NCBI RefSeq assembly: GCF_005405345.1
Contig: NZ_BJDW01000012.1
Location: forward strand, 27,744-91,743
Source of the DNA: Enterococcus viikkiensis
GTDB lineage: Bacteria; Bacillota; Bacilli; Lactobacillales; Enterococcaceae
Length of the DNA: 64,000 nt
Reading direction: 5' to 3'
The stretch's first letter is position 1, and each line of letters opens with the position of its first letter. The position numbers were made by a program, and so were the translations under genes. Shown here in pieces: positions 17,766-28,074 of the stretch. The notes beneath the pieces are model-generated. The model did no database searches. It had not been told where the DNA came from and was given only the letters and a program-made list of their open reading frames with translations.

Positions 17766-18335
17766 ATGGCAAATATTCGTCCAAGTCAAGGACATACAGA
17801 TCCACGGGAAGATAGGAAGGCCGCAATGTTGACGGTTTTGATCTTAGTGGCGCTATTTGTATCGATACTATTTGTCATTAATGGGCAATTAAAAAAAAAT
17901 CTTAGCATTCATACGATTTCAGGAACATCGATGGTGCCGACTTTGACCGAAAAGGACATGGTTATCGTACAAAAAAGAACGCCGGTCCAACGTTACGATA
18001 TTGTTGCTTTTTCAGTCATCAAGGAGAAGGGAATGTTTGTCAAACGTGTGATTGGCCTACCTGGAGACAGCATGTTTGTCCGTAATGGACGGATGGTTTT
18101 AAATATCGGTGAACAGGATGATTTTGAAACCACTAGTAGCTTTCAATTAGCACCCACTGTTGCAGAAGAATTTCAAATGTTGAATAAAATTCCTGAAGAC
18201 GTCTACTTTGTAATTGGCGATCATGTTGACGTCTCAAAAGATAGTCGAACATTTGGCTTTGTCCAACAAAAGGCAATCGAAGGAACGGTTCAATTTCGTC
18301 TTCCGGTCGTTCGCCTAGCAAAGTCGGAAAAATAA
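17766..18335 (+). CDS. type I signal peptidase
   Basis: 189 residues, one N-terminal membrane helix (about 20-40). Catalytic Ser in SGTSMVPTL, catalytic Lys in FVKRVIGLPGD, and the box GDHVDVSKDSRTFGFV. Start ATG 17766 after GGGGGTG is preferred over an in-frame start at 17724 inside the hydrolase gene. It is 16 bases downstream of the hydrolase, so a dedicated role in processing that protein is plausible but not shown. Confidence 0.9.
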   Translation: MANIRPSQGHTDPREDRKAAMLTVLILVALFVSILFVINGQLKKNLSIHTISGTSMVPTLTEKDMVIVQKRTPVQRYDIVAFSVIKEKGMFVKRVIGLPGDSMFVRNGRMVLNIGEQDDFETTSSFQLAPTVAEEFQMLNKIPEDVYFVIGDHVDVSKDSRTFGFVQQKAIEGTVQFRLPVVRLAKSEK

Positions 18336-18353
18336 GGACAGAAGGAGAAGAAT

Positions 18354-19094
18354 ATGATAATCATTAATTGGATTTGCATAGGACTGATTATTTTAGTCCT
18401 CCTTGTGTGGTTTTACCGAATGATCATTAACATTCGTTTGCAAGGAGTCAAGCCACCAAGAAACGCGGATCCTTCTTTTCAGCAGAAATTAGAATATGTC
18501 CGGCAGATCGAACAAACAAAACACGTTTCCGCGCTGTTGTTCATCATCTTCTTCCTCGCGGTTGGGTGGTTGCTGAATACTTACAGTAATTTTAAAGTCC
18601 AAGATCAGCTGTATACCATGAATGAACAAAACAATCTTTTAAAAGACGATCTCAATCTGATGAAGAAGGAACAGAAAAAGTTCATCAATAAGATTCCAGT
18701 CAAAGCCTATCCGGAAGCGGGGATTGGTTTGCAAGATGATTCATGGGACGACTTATTTACCGATGAGAGCCGTGAGAAGCAATATGCGCTGGAAAGCGAT
18801 CTATCGAGTAAACTCAGTCCCTATTTTGGATTACCGACGATCTTGATCGTCTTAGATATTCCGACGCAAACGTTGAATATCGCTCTAGCTAGTGATTTGA
18901 CCAGTGAAGATAATCGTAAGCAGATCATAGAAAATGTGAAGGCTTTTGCCAAGGAAGCGGAGGGAGTGTCTAATTTGACACAGATTGCCTTCCAGCTAAA
19001 TGTTCGTGAGGGAGACAAGCAAAAACCGGAGTATAGTTGTACTTTCTCTCGTGAGAATGAAGAAGCTCAATTTTCAATTATTCAAGAAGATTAA
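18354..19094 (+). CDS. unrecognised two-helix membrane protein
   Basis: 246 residues, not recognised. A first helix at about 4-24, a short loop with PPRNADPSFQQKLEYVRQIEQT, a second helix at about 60-80, then a coiled-coil stretch (about 85-115) and a soluble domain of about 130 residues with alternating strands and helices (VLDIPTQTLNIALASDL...). The soluble part probably lies outside. Co-transcribed with the hydrolase and the signal peptidase, so a role in the cell envelope is inferred. Confidence 0.6.
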   Translation: MIIINWICIGLIILVLLVWFYRMIINIRLQGVKPPRNADPSFQQKLEYVRQIEQTKHVSALLFIIFFLAVGWLLNTYSNFKVQDQLYTMNEQNNLLKDDLNLMKKEQKKFINKIPVKAYPEAGIGLQDDSWDDLFTDESREKQYALESDLSSKLSPYFGLPTILIVLDIPTQTLNIALASDLTSEDNRKQIIENVKAFAKEAEGVSNLTQIAFQLNVREGDKQKPEYSCTFSRENEEAQFSIIQED

Positions 19095-19112
19095 AGGAAA
19101 GAAGGGATATGA

Positions 19113-20192
19113 ATGGTAGCACAACAAAAAAAGAACGGATGGTTTTTTAATAAAAATATCATTGATGAGATCAATGCCGTTCCGAAGGAGAAAGTGGAAA
19201 AAGAAGACTCTGCAAAAGCGGCACCGACATTAAAGATGGTCGCAGACAATACGGTCAGTGACTCGCCAGACAAGCAGATAGAAGAAATCAAAGAATTGAA
19301 ACGTTTGATTTTCGAAAAGGAACAGGTCTTGCAGAAATACAAAAAGGAAATGACTGTCCAGAACCAGCAATTAACCAAGGAAAATGAAAATTATCGTCAA
19401 TCAGTTTTAAGAATGGGTGAAGAAAAAGCTCAAAATCGCCGTCAAATCCAAGATTTGGAAACGGAGATCCAACGGGCACGCCAAGAGATTAAGCGATTAA
19501 AAAATTCGCAGGAACTAGAAGAGCTGAGGCAGCAGTTGGATGAGACCTTAGACGAAAACAAACAATTAACAGCCTCGGTTGAACATTTAGCCACCGTAGA
19601 ACAGGAGTTGGAAGACATTCACGAAGAACATAAAGCTTTAGTATCTCAGCAAAAGGATGAAGAGGTTCAACGATTGGAGAAGGTTAAACAATTGGAGGAA
19701 CAAATCGAAGACTTACTAGCTGAAATCAATGAAAAGGAAGAACACTATTCCCAATTGGACCAGGTAATCCTAGAGAAGGATCAAATGATTGAACAGATTG
19801 TAGCAGGACAAGACGGTCAAGCCAATGAGGATCAATTAGAAGAAGTTTCTGAGTTGAAGGAACAATTAGCTTATTTTGAAGCAGAGAATGCGGAGCTGAA
19901 ACAAGAGGCGGTCGCTACTCAGCTGGAAATCGGCGAAGTCTTGATTTCCGCTCGGAAGCAAGCGAATCGGATGGTAGAAAAATCAAAAATGGATGCTCAT
20001 CGGATTATTGGAGAGGCGAAAAAAGAATTAGCGCTAATCAATGAGCAAGCCAGAGAAATCTCGGAAGAAATCAGTGAATCGCGTCATTCTGTTATGGCCC
20101 TGTATGAAGAAATACAAACCCGAGTAGAGATCCTTGCGCAAGGAAAAATACAAGCAGCAACAAAAAACGAATCGGATGAGTCTGAAAACTAA
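19113..20192 (+). CDS. long coiled-coil protein, DivIVA-like C-terminus
   Basis: 359 residues, no signal or membrane helix. An N-terminal tag MVAQQKKNGWFFNKNIIDEIN is followed by a disordered stretch and heptad-rich coiled coil from about 50 to 275, then AQANRM-like SARKQANRMVEKSKMDAHRIIGEAKKE, similar in style to the C-terminal part of DivIVA/cell-division scaffold proteins. Family not recognised. As last gene of the surface cassette it may be a cytoplasmic scaffold (inference). Frame ends before a terminator. Confidence 0.6.
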   Translation: MVAQQKKNGWFFNKNIIDEINAVPKEKVEKEDSAKAAPTLKMVADNTVSDSPDKQIEEIKELKRLIFEKEQVLQKYKKEMTVQNQQLTKENENYRQSVLRMGEEKAQNRRQIQDLETEIQRARQEIKRLKNSQELEELRQQLDETLDENKQLTASVEHLATVEQELEDIHEEHKALVSQQKDEEVQRLEKVKQLEEQIEDLLAEINEKEEHYSQLDQVILEKDQMIEQIVAGQDGQANEDQLEEVSELKEQLAYFEAENAELKQEAVATQLEIGEVLISARKQANRMVEKSKMDAHRIIGEAKKELALINEQAREISEEISESRHSVMALYEEIQTRVEILAQGKIQAATKNESDESEN

Positions 20193-20208
20193 AAATAAAT
20201 TTTCCTTG

Positions 20209-20242
20209 AGAGGTAACGATATTTTGGCGGTACCTCTTTTTT
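20209..20242 (+). terminator. terminator of the surface cassette
   Basis: AGAGGTA (20209-20215) with TACCTCT (20231-20237), loop of 15, T run. Confidence 0.65.
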
Positions 20243-20365
20243 GTGAAAGCCAGTATTCGAATCATTTTCCGTGAAAAGGATTGTTCTTTATTTTTAAAGA
20301 CGCTCGCTACTTTTAAATAACGAGGAAGTTGCACAATAAAAGAGGAAACGAGCATACTAAATTGA

Positions 20366-20403
20366 AAAGCGATTAAAATCGAAAAGATTTTAGTCGCTTT
20401 TTT
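20366..20403. terminator. bidirectional terminator, copy 1 of a near-identical pair
   Basis: AAAGCGATTAAAATC (20366-20380) pairs with GATTTTAGTCGCTTT (20386-20400). A near-identical hairpin sits at 27391-27427, so the two bracket the beta-glucoside PTS locus. Confidence 0.8.
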
Positions 20404-22331
20404 TAATACCCGCGTCTGCTTTTTTTATAAATAAAGGAACGGAAGGCTTCAAAGTTTTTGATCCCTTTGATTTCTTGATAGCTAATAGCGGAATCGAATA
20501 GAGAGATCAGGGCCTCATAGATATCTGTAAAGAGATGGCGATCAATATCATTGATGGCAGCTAGCAAGACGATATGGACTTTTTTATCCCCCCACAAGAT
20601 CCCCTTTTCGGAAATCGCCACACTGATAACAGTCTGATGAGCATCCATATAGACCGAATGGGGAATCGCCACGGCTTCAAAGGCGGTAGAAGAAGCTCGT
20701 TCTCGTTCTAAAACATGTTTAGCAAAGGTCTCAGGTACGATACTTTCTCTTTCTAAAACGTGGCACAAATCGTTGATGATGGCTTCGGTTTGATTGGCTT
20801 TCAGTTGACTAGTGAAAAAGCGCTGATCGAAATAATCGTCAAAGTTTTTTCGCAGAATACTTTTTTTCCGATCTAAACGAATGTCTCCTAGCTCGGTAAT
20901 CAGCATTACTCGCTGTTCTTCCGTAAAAATTGGCGAGACCTCAATCGTTAAGAAATCATTCGTTGCAGGGATCGGTAGGGTCGTAATCAATAGTTCAAAA
21001 TCCAAGTCTGCGGCTTCCGAAAACTTTGAAATGACCGTCTGAATATTCAAGTCATTGCCAAAATGTTGAGTCAACTGCTCATACAGACGCTCATCTAGAT
21101 TCATGTACTTTGGACACAGCAGAACCGTTGGGATTTTTGATAGGTTTCTTTTTTGTCCTTCCAATTCTGAGCCGATATGCAACGCGATGTAAGCTGTTTC
21201 ATCTTCGCTGATGGAAATATCAAACAGCGCGCTTAAACGTAAAGAAAGATAGACAGCAATGTCATAGACCATCGGAAATTCTTTTTTTAGCGAGCTTAGC
21301 ATCGGATTTTTCAGGGAAGTCTTTTGTTTTGCGCGGGAAAAGAGTCCACTGACATGTAGCGAAAAGGGAACGATAAAGCTTTCACTCATGAGATTGATAC
21401 CAAAGGTTAGCCGCACGTCCCTCAAAATGGCGTCTACTGCGTGAGAAATCTCGCTGCCGACAATCTGTTCCAATTCTTTCAGGTTATTAGAGGGAATATA
21501 ATTGGCGTTGGCTTGGAAGATCATATGAATTTCTTCCTTTTCCAAATTGTTTAAGGTCAAATCAAAGGCGATTTCAATTTGGCGGATCATTTCCGTGACT
21601 AATTTAGCTTTGTCTTCTCTTAGCCACGAGCTGAACCAATTACGGCTAGCTAAGGATTTATCATTGCGGACCGATTCCAACAGAATTAGCAAGTGGAGCA
21701 TCAAATTCACAAAGTAAAAATCATTCAAATGGTAATTAGACTCATGCAAAATCGTATGAATGATCTCTGATAGCTTCTCGATATCCTCCTTCTCAAAGGT
21801 CGCTTCTAAAATTTGTTTGTCGATAAATTTATTAGGGACTTCTTCAAAGATAATATACGAGATCAGCCGGCGCTTTTCTTTTTCCTCCCCTGTAATTTGA
21901 ATTTCCTCTTGCTTCAGGACAAATTTTACATGGAATTTTTCGTACGCTTTATTCATGCGGGATAGATCGGATTTCAAAGTGGAAAAGCTGACAAACAATT
22001 CCTCCGATAGATCGAAAATATTGATGCGCTGATTTTCCATCAAGATTTTTTTAATAATATAGAAGGAACGTTCCTTAAAGGTTTGCGGCAATTGGGAAAG
22101 GTCTTTTGGCTCCTGCAATAATTTCTCGGCTTCATCACGGACGACTTGATAGCCGATCTTGGAGGATGTAATCACCGGGGCTGCTCCTAATCTGTTCAGC
22201 TCGTAAATATAGTTTTTTACTGTTCGAACCGAAACAGTCATTTTTTCTGACAGTCTCCTTGAAGAAATGGGAGAATCTTGCTGCAGCAATAGAGTTAGCA
22301 GATCTTTTTGTTTCTTTTTCAATAGCCTCAC
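20403..22331 (-). CDS. PRD-containing PTS activator (BglG/LicR type)
   Basis: 642 residues with the order helix-turn-helix (about 5-60, SSRRLSEKMTVSVRTVKNYI), second HTH/Mga-like segment (about 85-160), two PTS regulation domains (about 175-395, with conserved His in each, e.g. LMLHLLILLESVRN and IALHIGSELEG), an EIIB-like domain (about 405-490) and an EIIA-like domain at the end (AVAIPHSVYMD, His). The length and HTH show a DNA-binding activator, not an RNA antiterminator. Divergent from the cellobiose-type PTS genes it presumably controls. Confidence 0.9.
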   Translation of the reverse strand: MRLLKKKQKDLLTLLLQQDSPISSRRLSEKMTVSVRTVKNYIYELNRLGAAPVITSSKIGYQVVRDEAEKLLQEPKDLSQLPQTFKERSFYIIKKILMENQRINIFDLSEELFVSFSTLKSDLSRMNKAYEKFHVKFVLKQEEIQITGEEKEKRRLISYIIFEEVPNKFIDKQILEATFEKEDIEKLSEIIHTILHESNYHLNDFYFVNLMLHLLILLESVRNDKSLASRNWFSSWLREDKAKLVTEMIRQIEIAFDLTLNNLEKEEIHMIFQANANYIPSNNLKELEQIVGSEISHAVDAILRDVRLTFGINLMSESFIVPFSLHVSGLFSRAKQKTSLKNPMLSSLKKEFPMVYDIAVYLSLRLSALFDISISEDETAYIALHIGSELEGQKRNLSKIPTVLLCPKYMNLDERLYEQLTQHFGNDLNIQTVISKFSEAADLDFELLITTLPIPATNDFLTIEVSPIFTEEQRVMLITELGDIRLDRKKSILRKNFDDYFDQRFFTSQLKANQTEAIINDLCHVLERESIVPETFAKHVLERERASSTAFEAVAIPHSVYMDAHQTVISVAISEKGILWGDKKVHIVLLAAINDIDRHLFTDIYEALISLFDSAISYQEIKGIKNFEAFRSFIYKKSRRGY

Positions 22332-22362
22332 CTCTTCAAATATGTTTTTCTTTATTATAACG

Positions 22363-22446
22363 TGAAAACGTTCTTAAAAAAATAGGTATTTGCACCACCT
22401 CCGTGCAACAGTCTAGTTGAGAGGAAAATAGAAATTTTGCAATAAT
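22363..22446 (+). promoter_or_regulatory. control region of the beta-glucoside PTS operon
   Basis: A cre-like box TGAAAACGTTCTTA (22363-22376, one mismatch to the CcpA consensus), a palindrome TTGCAC-7-GTGCAA (22390-22408) fit for activator binding, then TTGAGA (22417-22422) and AATAAT (22441-22446) as a weak promoter. The layout suggests carbon catabolite control plus the divergent PRD activator. Confidence 0.5.
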
Positions 22447-22502
22447 AAGGGTGTAAAAGAGATCAGCACAGACACAAAAAACATATTTAGGAGGAATTAA
22501 TA

Positions 22503-22817
22503 ATGGAAACAGTCAATATTTTATTATGTTGTGGTGCCGGGATGTCTAGTGGATTTTTAGCCCAAAAAACTAGAAAGGCCGCAAAAAAAAGAAAAATCTC
22601 AGGTTCGATCGATGCCCGTAGTGAAAGTGAAGTGGCTTCGTATCTAAATTCCATCGACATCTTACTTTTAGGCCCCCATTACGCGTCATTCAAAGAAGAG
22701 ATGGCGGAACAAGCAGCACCTCACAACGTGGTGGTAGATGTGATCCCGCAAGATATTTACGGCATGTTAGATGGTGAAGGATTGTTGGACTTTGCGATTA
22801 GTAAATTAGAAAAATAG
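22503..22817 (+). CDS. PTS lactose/cellobiose-type IIB component
   Basis: 104 residues. The phosphorylated Cys lies in ILLCCGAGMSSGF near residue 10, followed by the usual Rossmann-like alternation and LGPHYASFKEEM. First gene of the operon, after AGGAGG. It passes phosphate from IIA to the sugar bound by IIC. Confidence 0.9.
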   Translation: METVNILLCCGAGMSSGFLAQKTRKAAKKRKISGSIDARSESEVASYLNSIDILLLGPHYASFKEEMAEQAAPHNVVVDVIPQDIYGMLDGEGLLDFAISKLEK

Positions 22818-22845
22818 AGCAAATTAAACAAGGAGGAAGAGCAAA

Positions 22846-24114
22846 ATGAAAAAATTTATGGATTGGTTGGCAAACTCCTTTGCGCCTAAAGCAAAGAAAC
22901 TGACGCAAATGCCTTCCGTCGCGGGACTATCCAGTGCCATGCAGAAGTTGATTCCGTTTATTATGACCGGTTCGATCGTCTTCTTTTATAACGTGTTCCG
23001 TTCGTACATTCCACAGTTACCGGATTTAGGCAATATTTCAAATTATTCATTTGGCATGATCGGGTTAATTGCCGCCTTCATGGTTGCGAACCAATACATG
23101 GAAAAATTCAAGCATCAAAATTACAGTATCACTGCCGGAATCGTTTCGGTCTGTGTCTTAATGATGACCTTACATCCAGTAGGGGCAAAAGAAGGCGTCT
23201 TCGATATGGGACGGGTGGGACCGACCGGGATTTTGATTGGGGTGATCGTTGGGGCGATCGTCAGTGTAATCTTTCATAATTTCAGCAAATTGCACCTGTT
23301 ACAAAATTCCGAATTACCGGATTTTGTGATTGAGTGGATCAATAATATCATTCCAATTTTCTTGAGCTTAGCATTATGGTCCACCTTGATCTTCAGTTTC
23401 AAGATCGATGTCTTCGAAGTAATCATCAACCTGTTTGAACCAATTCAAAACTTTGGTCAATCTTTACCAGGTCTGATTTTACTGGTTCTGATTCCAGCTT
23501 TCTTCTATTCAATGGGAATCTCTACTTGGCTGTGGTCAGCGATTCAGAACCCGATTTTTATCGCTGGAATTGCGGCGAATGCCTTAGCCCTTAAGGGAGG
23601 CGATACGGGGATGAACATCGTGACGAATGAAACAGTTTACAGCTTAGGGTTGATCATGATGGGTGGTACGGGAGCAACACTGACACTGAATTTATTGATG
23701 TGCTTCTCGAAAGCGAAAAAATTAAAAACCTTAGGCCGAATCTGTATTGGTCCTTCGATCTTCAATATTAATGAACCGATCGTCTTCAGTGCACCGGTCG
23801 TAATGAATCCTATCTTGATGATGCCGATGTGGATCAATTCTATTACTGGGAGCTGTGTCGTATGGTTTGCGATGCGAGGTGGCCTGCTGAATATTCCACA
23901 AGATTTGATGCAAGTCGCTCAGATTCCGGCGCCAATCTCCAGTGTTATGATCTTACAGGATTTCCGTGCGGTACTGTGGTATGCCTTATTATTCGCGCTG
24001 TATCTAGTTACTTGGTACCCATTCTTCAAAGTTTATGAAAAAGAAGTCTTAGCGGAAGAAGTCAAAGAAGAAAAATTGGGGGAAGAATTCACTGCCCCAG
24101 TTGAAGCAATCTAA
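22846..24114 (+). CDS. PTS cellobiose-type IIC permease
   Basis: 422 residues, about ten membrane helices. Start MKKFMDWLANSFAPKAKKL and the conserved FNINEPIVFSAPVVMNPIL motif identify the lactose/cellobiose IIC family. It imports and phosphorylates a beta-linked disaccharide or glucoside with the flanking IIB and IIA. Confidence 0.9.
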   Translation: MKKFMDWLANSFAPKAKKLTQMPSVAGLSSAMQKLIPFIMTGSIVFFYNVFRSYIPQLPDLGNISNYSFGMIGLIAAFMVANQYMEKFKHQNYSITAGIVSVCVLMMTLHPVGAKEGVFDMGRVGPTGILIGVIVGAIVSVIFHNFSKLHLLQNSELPDFVIEWINNIIPIFLSLALWSTLIFSFKIDVFEVIINLFEPIQNFGQSLPGLILLVLIPAFFYSMGISTWLWSAIQNPIFIAGIAANALALKGGDTGMNIVTNETVYSLGLIMMGGTGATLTLNLLMCFSKAKKLKTLGRICIGPSIFNINEPIVFSAPVVMNPILMMPMWINSITGSCVVWFAMRGGLLNIPQDLMQVAQIPAPISSVMILQDFRAVLWYALLFALYLVTWYPFFKVYEKEVLAEEVKEEKLGEEFTAPVEAI

Positions 24115-24133
24115 AAAATGAGGTGTAAAAAAA

Positions 24134-24475
24134 ATGATGGAAGAAACAGAAGTGCTAGAAGAAAATGAATTGATTCCAGTGTCAATGCAGATCATCCTGC
24201 ATGCCGGCAATGGTCGAACGAAAGCCCAAGAAGCAATCCAATTTGCAAAACTAAAGGATTTTGAATCGGCACGAACAGCATTAAAAGAAGCTAAAGACAA
24301 TATCGTGTTAGCCCACCGCTCGCAAACCGAAGTCATCCAAAATGAGGCAGCGGGAAAAAGTTATCAACCTTGTTTACTCTTTACCCATGCACAAGACCAC
24401 TTAATGACGATTACCAGCGAAGTGAATATGACGAGAGATTTGGTTGATCTATTTGAACTAGCACTAGAAAAGTAG
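24134..24475 (+). CDS. PTS lactose/cellobiose-type IIA component
   Basis: 113 residues, all-helical. IILHAGNGRTKAQEAI in the N-terminal half and the phosphorylated His region LLFTHAQDHLMT are typical of the family. Ten bases before the histidine phosphatase gene. Confidence 0.9.
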   Translation: MMEETEVLEENELIPVSMQIILHAGNGRTKAQEAIQFAKLKDFESARTALKEAKDNIVLAHRSQTEVIQNEAAGKSYQPCLLFTHAQDHLMTITSEVNMTRDLVDLFELALEK

Positions 24476-24484
24476 GAGACCTTA

Positions 24485-25285
24485 ATGAAGAAAAAAATAA
24501 TAGGAATAGTCTCGCTGTTGAGTATTTTACTGGCAATCATCGTTGCCGGTACCAGTGGCGCAAATGAAGGGCTTGCCAAAGAATCCAAGCAGTCTAAAGA
24601 AACGACGATCTACTTAGTTAGACATGGGAAAACCTGGTTCAATACGCAAAACCAAGTCCAAGGCTTTAGCGATAGTCTGCTGACTGAAGAAGGGGAAACT
24701 CAGGCCAAATTAGTCGGCGAAGGCCTAGAAGAAGTCAAATTCACCGCTGCCTACTCCAGTGATTTGGGGCGCCAGCGTAAGACTGCCCAGCTGATCTTGG
24801 CTCAAAACGGAAATAAGATCCCACCGATTGTTGAAAATAAAGGATTTAGAGAAAAAAACTTTGGTGGCTTTGAAGGACAGTCCAACGACGACATGAATCT
24901 TGCGGTTGCGAAAGCATTGAATTTAGACTATCCCGAAGGTAGCGATGAATTGTGGGATTTCTTGAAGGACCAACTAACCGAGGAAGAATTAGCCAATAAA
25001 GTCGCAGATGTTGACCCGACAAAAACGGCTGAAACGTATGACCAAATGAAGCAGCGGGTAGAAAAAGCGATGCCTCAAGTCATGAAAAAAGCCGCCAAAA
25101 AAGGTGGAAACGTGTTGATTGTTTCGTCGGGTGGCATTATTCCAATCTTGTTGGAAAGTGTTGCACCAGGGAAATATCAAGGCGAAAAAATTGCGAATTG
25201 CAGTGTGACGACTTTGACTTATAAAGATGGCGTATACGCCGTCAAGAAGATTGGCGATACCCATTTTGTCGATCAAAAAGAATAA
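24485..25285 (+). CDS. exported histidine phosphatase (phosphoglycerate mutase-like)
   Basis: 266 residues. N-terminal hydrophobic helix (about 4-26) ending in AGTSGANEGLA suggests a signal peptide or membrane anchor. The catalytic RHG motif is IYLVRHGKTWFN, with the second catalytic region SSGGIIP where many members have His (here Ser-Ser-Gly-Gly, so the second His is not obvious). Not a glycolytic mutase. Its place inside a beta-glucoside PTS operon is unusual; it may remove phosphate from an external substrate (inference). Confidence 0.75.
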   Translation: MKKKIIGIVSLLSILLAIIVAGTSGANEGLAKESKQSKETTIYLVRHGKTWFNTQNQVQGFSDSLLTEEGETQAKLVGEGLEEVKFTAAYSSDLGRQRKTAQLILAQNGNKIPPIVENKGFREKNFGGFEGQSNDDMNLAVAKALNLDYPEGSDELWDFLKDQLTEEELANKVADVDPTKTAETYDQMKQRVEKAMPQVMKKAAKKGGNVLIVSSGGIIPILLESVAPGKYQGEKIANCSVTTLTYKDGVYAVKKIGDTHFVDQKE

Positions 25286-25346
25286 CCGATATAAAACCTG
25301 AAGCAGTCCGTTATTGACTCATCCTTCAGTTTTAAATAAAAGATGA

Positions 25347-26788
<1,442 letters not shown>

Positions 26789-26789
<1 letters not shown>

Positions 26790-27388
26790 TGAAGATGACC
26801 GTAAAAAATCTGATTTCTGTTTTGGGCTCGGCGTTAGTTGGTGTCGGCGTTGGTCTTTGTGTCGTCACCGGGTTAGGCGCCGATGCGCTAGGTGTTTTGT
26901 GGGAAGGGCTGACACAACATTTACCGCTGACAGTCGGTCAGGCTTCTCTCGTTGTTACGGGCACTTGTCTAGTGATCGTGGCATTGATTGATAAAAAAGA
27001 ACTGGGCTTAGCAACTCTATTAAATCCCTTAGCTACTAGTCTGTTGACCGATTTGATCATCAAGCATGTCACGCTTGAAGGACCGACCGTTCTGAAACTA
27101 CTGATCGTCATACTAGGAATTTCCTTTATTGGTATTGGATCAGGGATTGCGGCGGCGACGAATGCCGGAAAAGAAAGCTACATCGCTTTGAGCTTTGCAT
27201 TAAGTAAGCGGCTATCAAAGGATTTAGCCAAAGTTCGTATGAGCCTCGATTGTATTTGTTTTCTAACCGGAATGATTCTAGGAGGAAAATTTATGATTGG
27301 TCCGATCGTTGGTGTGTTATTGATTGGCCCGCTGCTGAAAGCTACGAGTCAGTATTGTGGGAAAAAGATGCAGCCATTGTTAGGGTAA
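26789..27388 (+). CDS. YczE/YitT-like multi-pass membrane protein
   Basis: 199 residues, about five to six membrane helices, with GVGVGLCVVTGLGADALGVLWEGL near the start and GSGIAAATNAGKESYIAL in the middle, as in the YczE family. Start codon overlaps the hydrolase stop (TAATG), so it is translationally coupled. Function unknown; perhaps export or uptake related to the glucoside pathway. Confidence 0.7.
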
Positions 27389-27390
27389 GA

Positions 27391-27430
27391 AAAAGCGATT
27401 AAAATCGGAAAGATTTTAATCGCTTTTTGC
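27391..27430. terminator. bidirectional terminator, copy 2 of the pair
   Basis: AAAAGCGATTAAAATC (27391-27406), five-base loop, GATTTTAATCGCTTTT (27412-27427): a perfect 16-base stem, nearly the same as 20366-20400. Confidence 0.85.
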
Positions 27431-27431
27431 G

Positions 27432-27971
27432 TTACTCAAAATTTTTTTTCACCAAGGCCCAAACGAGTTCAAATTGCTCCTGAAAATGTTCATCCCAACG
27501 GATCGCATAGGCGGGGGCTGAAAAATACATAAAGGACAATAAAATCCCAATCGTAAACTCTTCATCCTTTCCGGTTGCGGTCATAAAGCTTTCACCTAGA
27601 TCTCGTGCGTGTCTTTGATAGGCAGACAAGTCTTGCTCGATGTAGGTCGTATAGACCAAAAACATCTCAGGATTCTGCTGCTTCGCTTGGCGTTTTCCAT
27701 CTGCTAACGCCCACAGCCAGTCGTGGGCAATGACAGAAACGTCGTCATAAGAAGAAGTGTCAAAAGGAAGAATCGCAATCAATTGCTGGTCCAGCCATTT
27801 CATCGCTAATTCAGTCCAGAGGGCCTTTTTATTGGGAAAATATTTATAAAGGGCGGCATGGCTGACGCCTAATGCACCACCGACATCATTCAACGATATT
27901 TTAATATTTTGTTTTTGTTCAACTAGGTCGAACGCGGTTTGTAAGATTAATTCTTTTGATAGAGTAGTCAT
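27432..27971 (-). CDS. TetR family regulator
   Basis: 179 residues; HTH at about 25-50 (ISLNDVGGALGVSHAALYKYFPNKKALWTEL). Divergent from a short-chain dehydrogenase across a 103-base gap with an operator-like palindrome over the promoter, so it probably represses that gene and itself. Confidence 0.85.
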   Translation of the reverse strand: MTTLSKELILQTAFDLVEQKQNIKISLNDVGGALGVSHAALYKYFPNKKALWTELAMKWLDQQLIAILPFDTSSYDDVSVIAHDWLWALADGKRQAKQQNPEMFLVYTTYIEQDLSAYQRHARDLGESFMTATGKDEEFTIGILLSFMYFSAPAYAIRWDEHFQEQFELVWALVKKNFE

Positions 27972-27989
27972 GCATTGATTTTAGCAGAA

Positions 27990-28061
27990 GTTACATTAAT
28001 TGACAAATGTAACCAACCGGTTTATAGTGACGTAGTGAGTTACAAAAATAAAAAAATGTAA
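27990..28061 (+). promoter_or_regulatory. promoter with TetR-type palindromes
   Basis: TTGACA (28000-28005), 17 bases, TATAGT (28023-28028). GTTACATT (27990-27997) and AATGTAAC (28006-28013) form a palindrome around the -35 box; a weaker TTACA/TGTAA pair lies at 28040-28061. Confidence 0.65.
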
Positions 28062-28074
28062 ATGAGGAATTTAA

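Noticed and set aside
24485..25285. Glycolytic phosphoglycerate mutase
   Set aside because: Has an export signal and lacks the length and motifs of the glycolytic enzyme; only the RHG superfamily core is shared.
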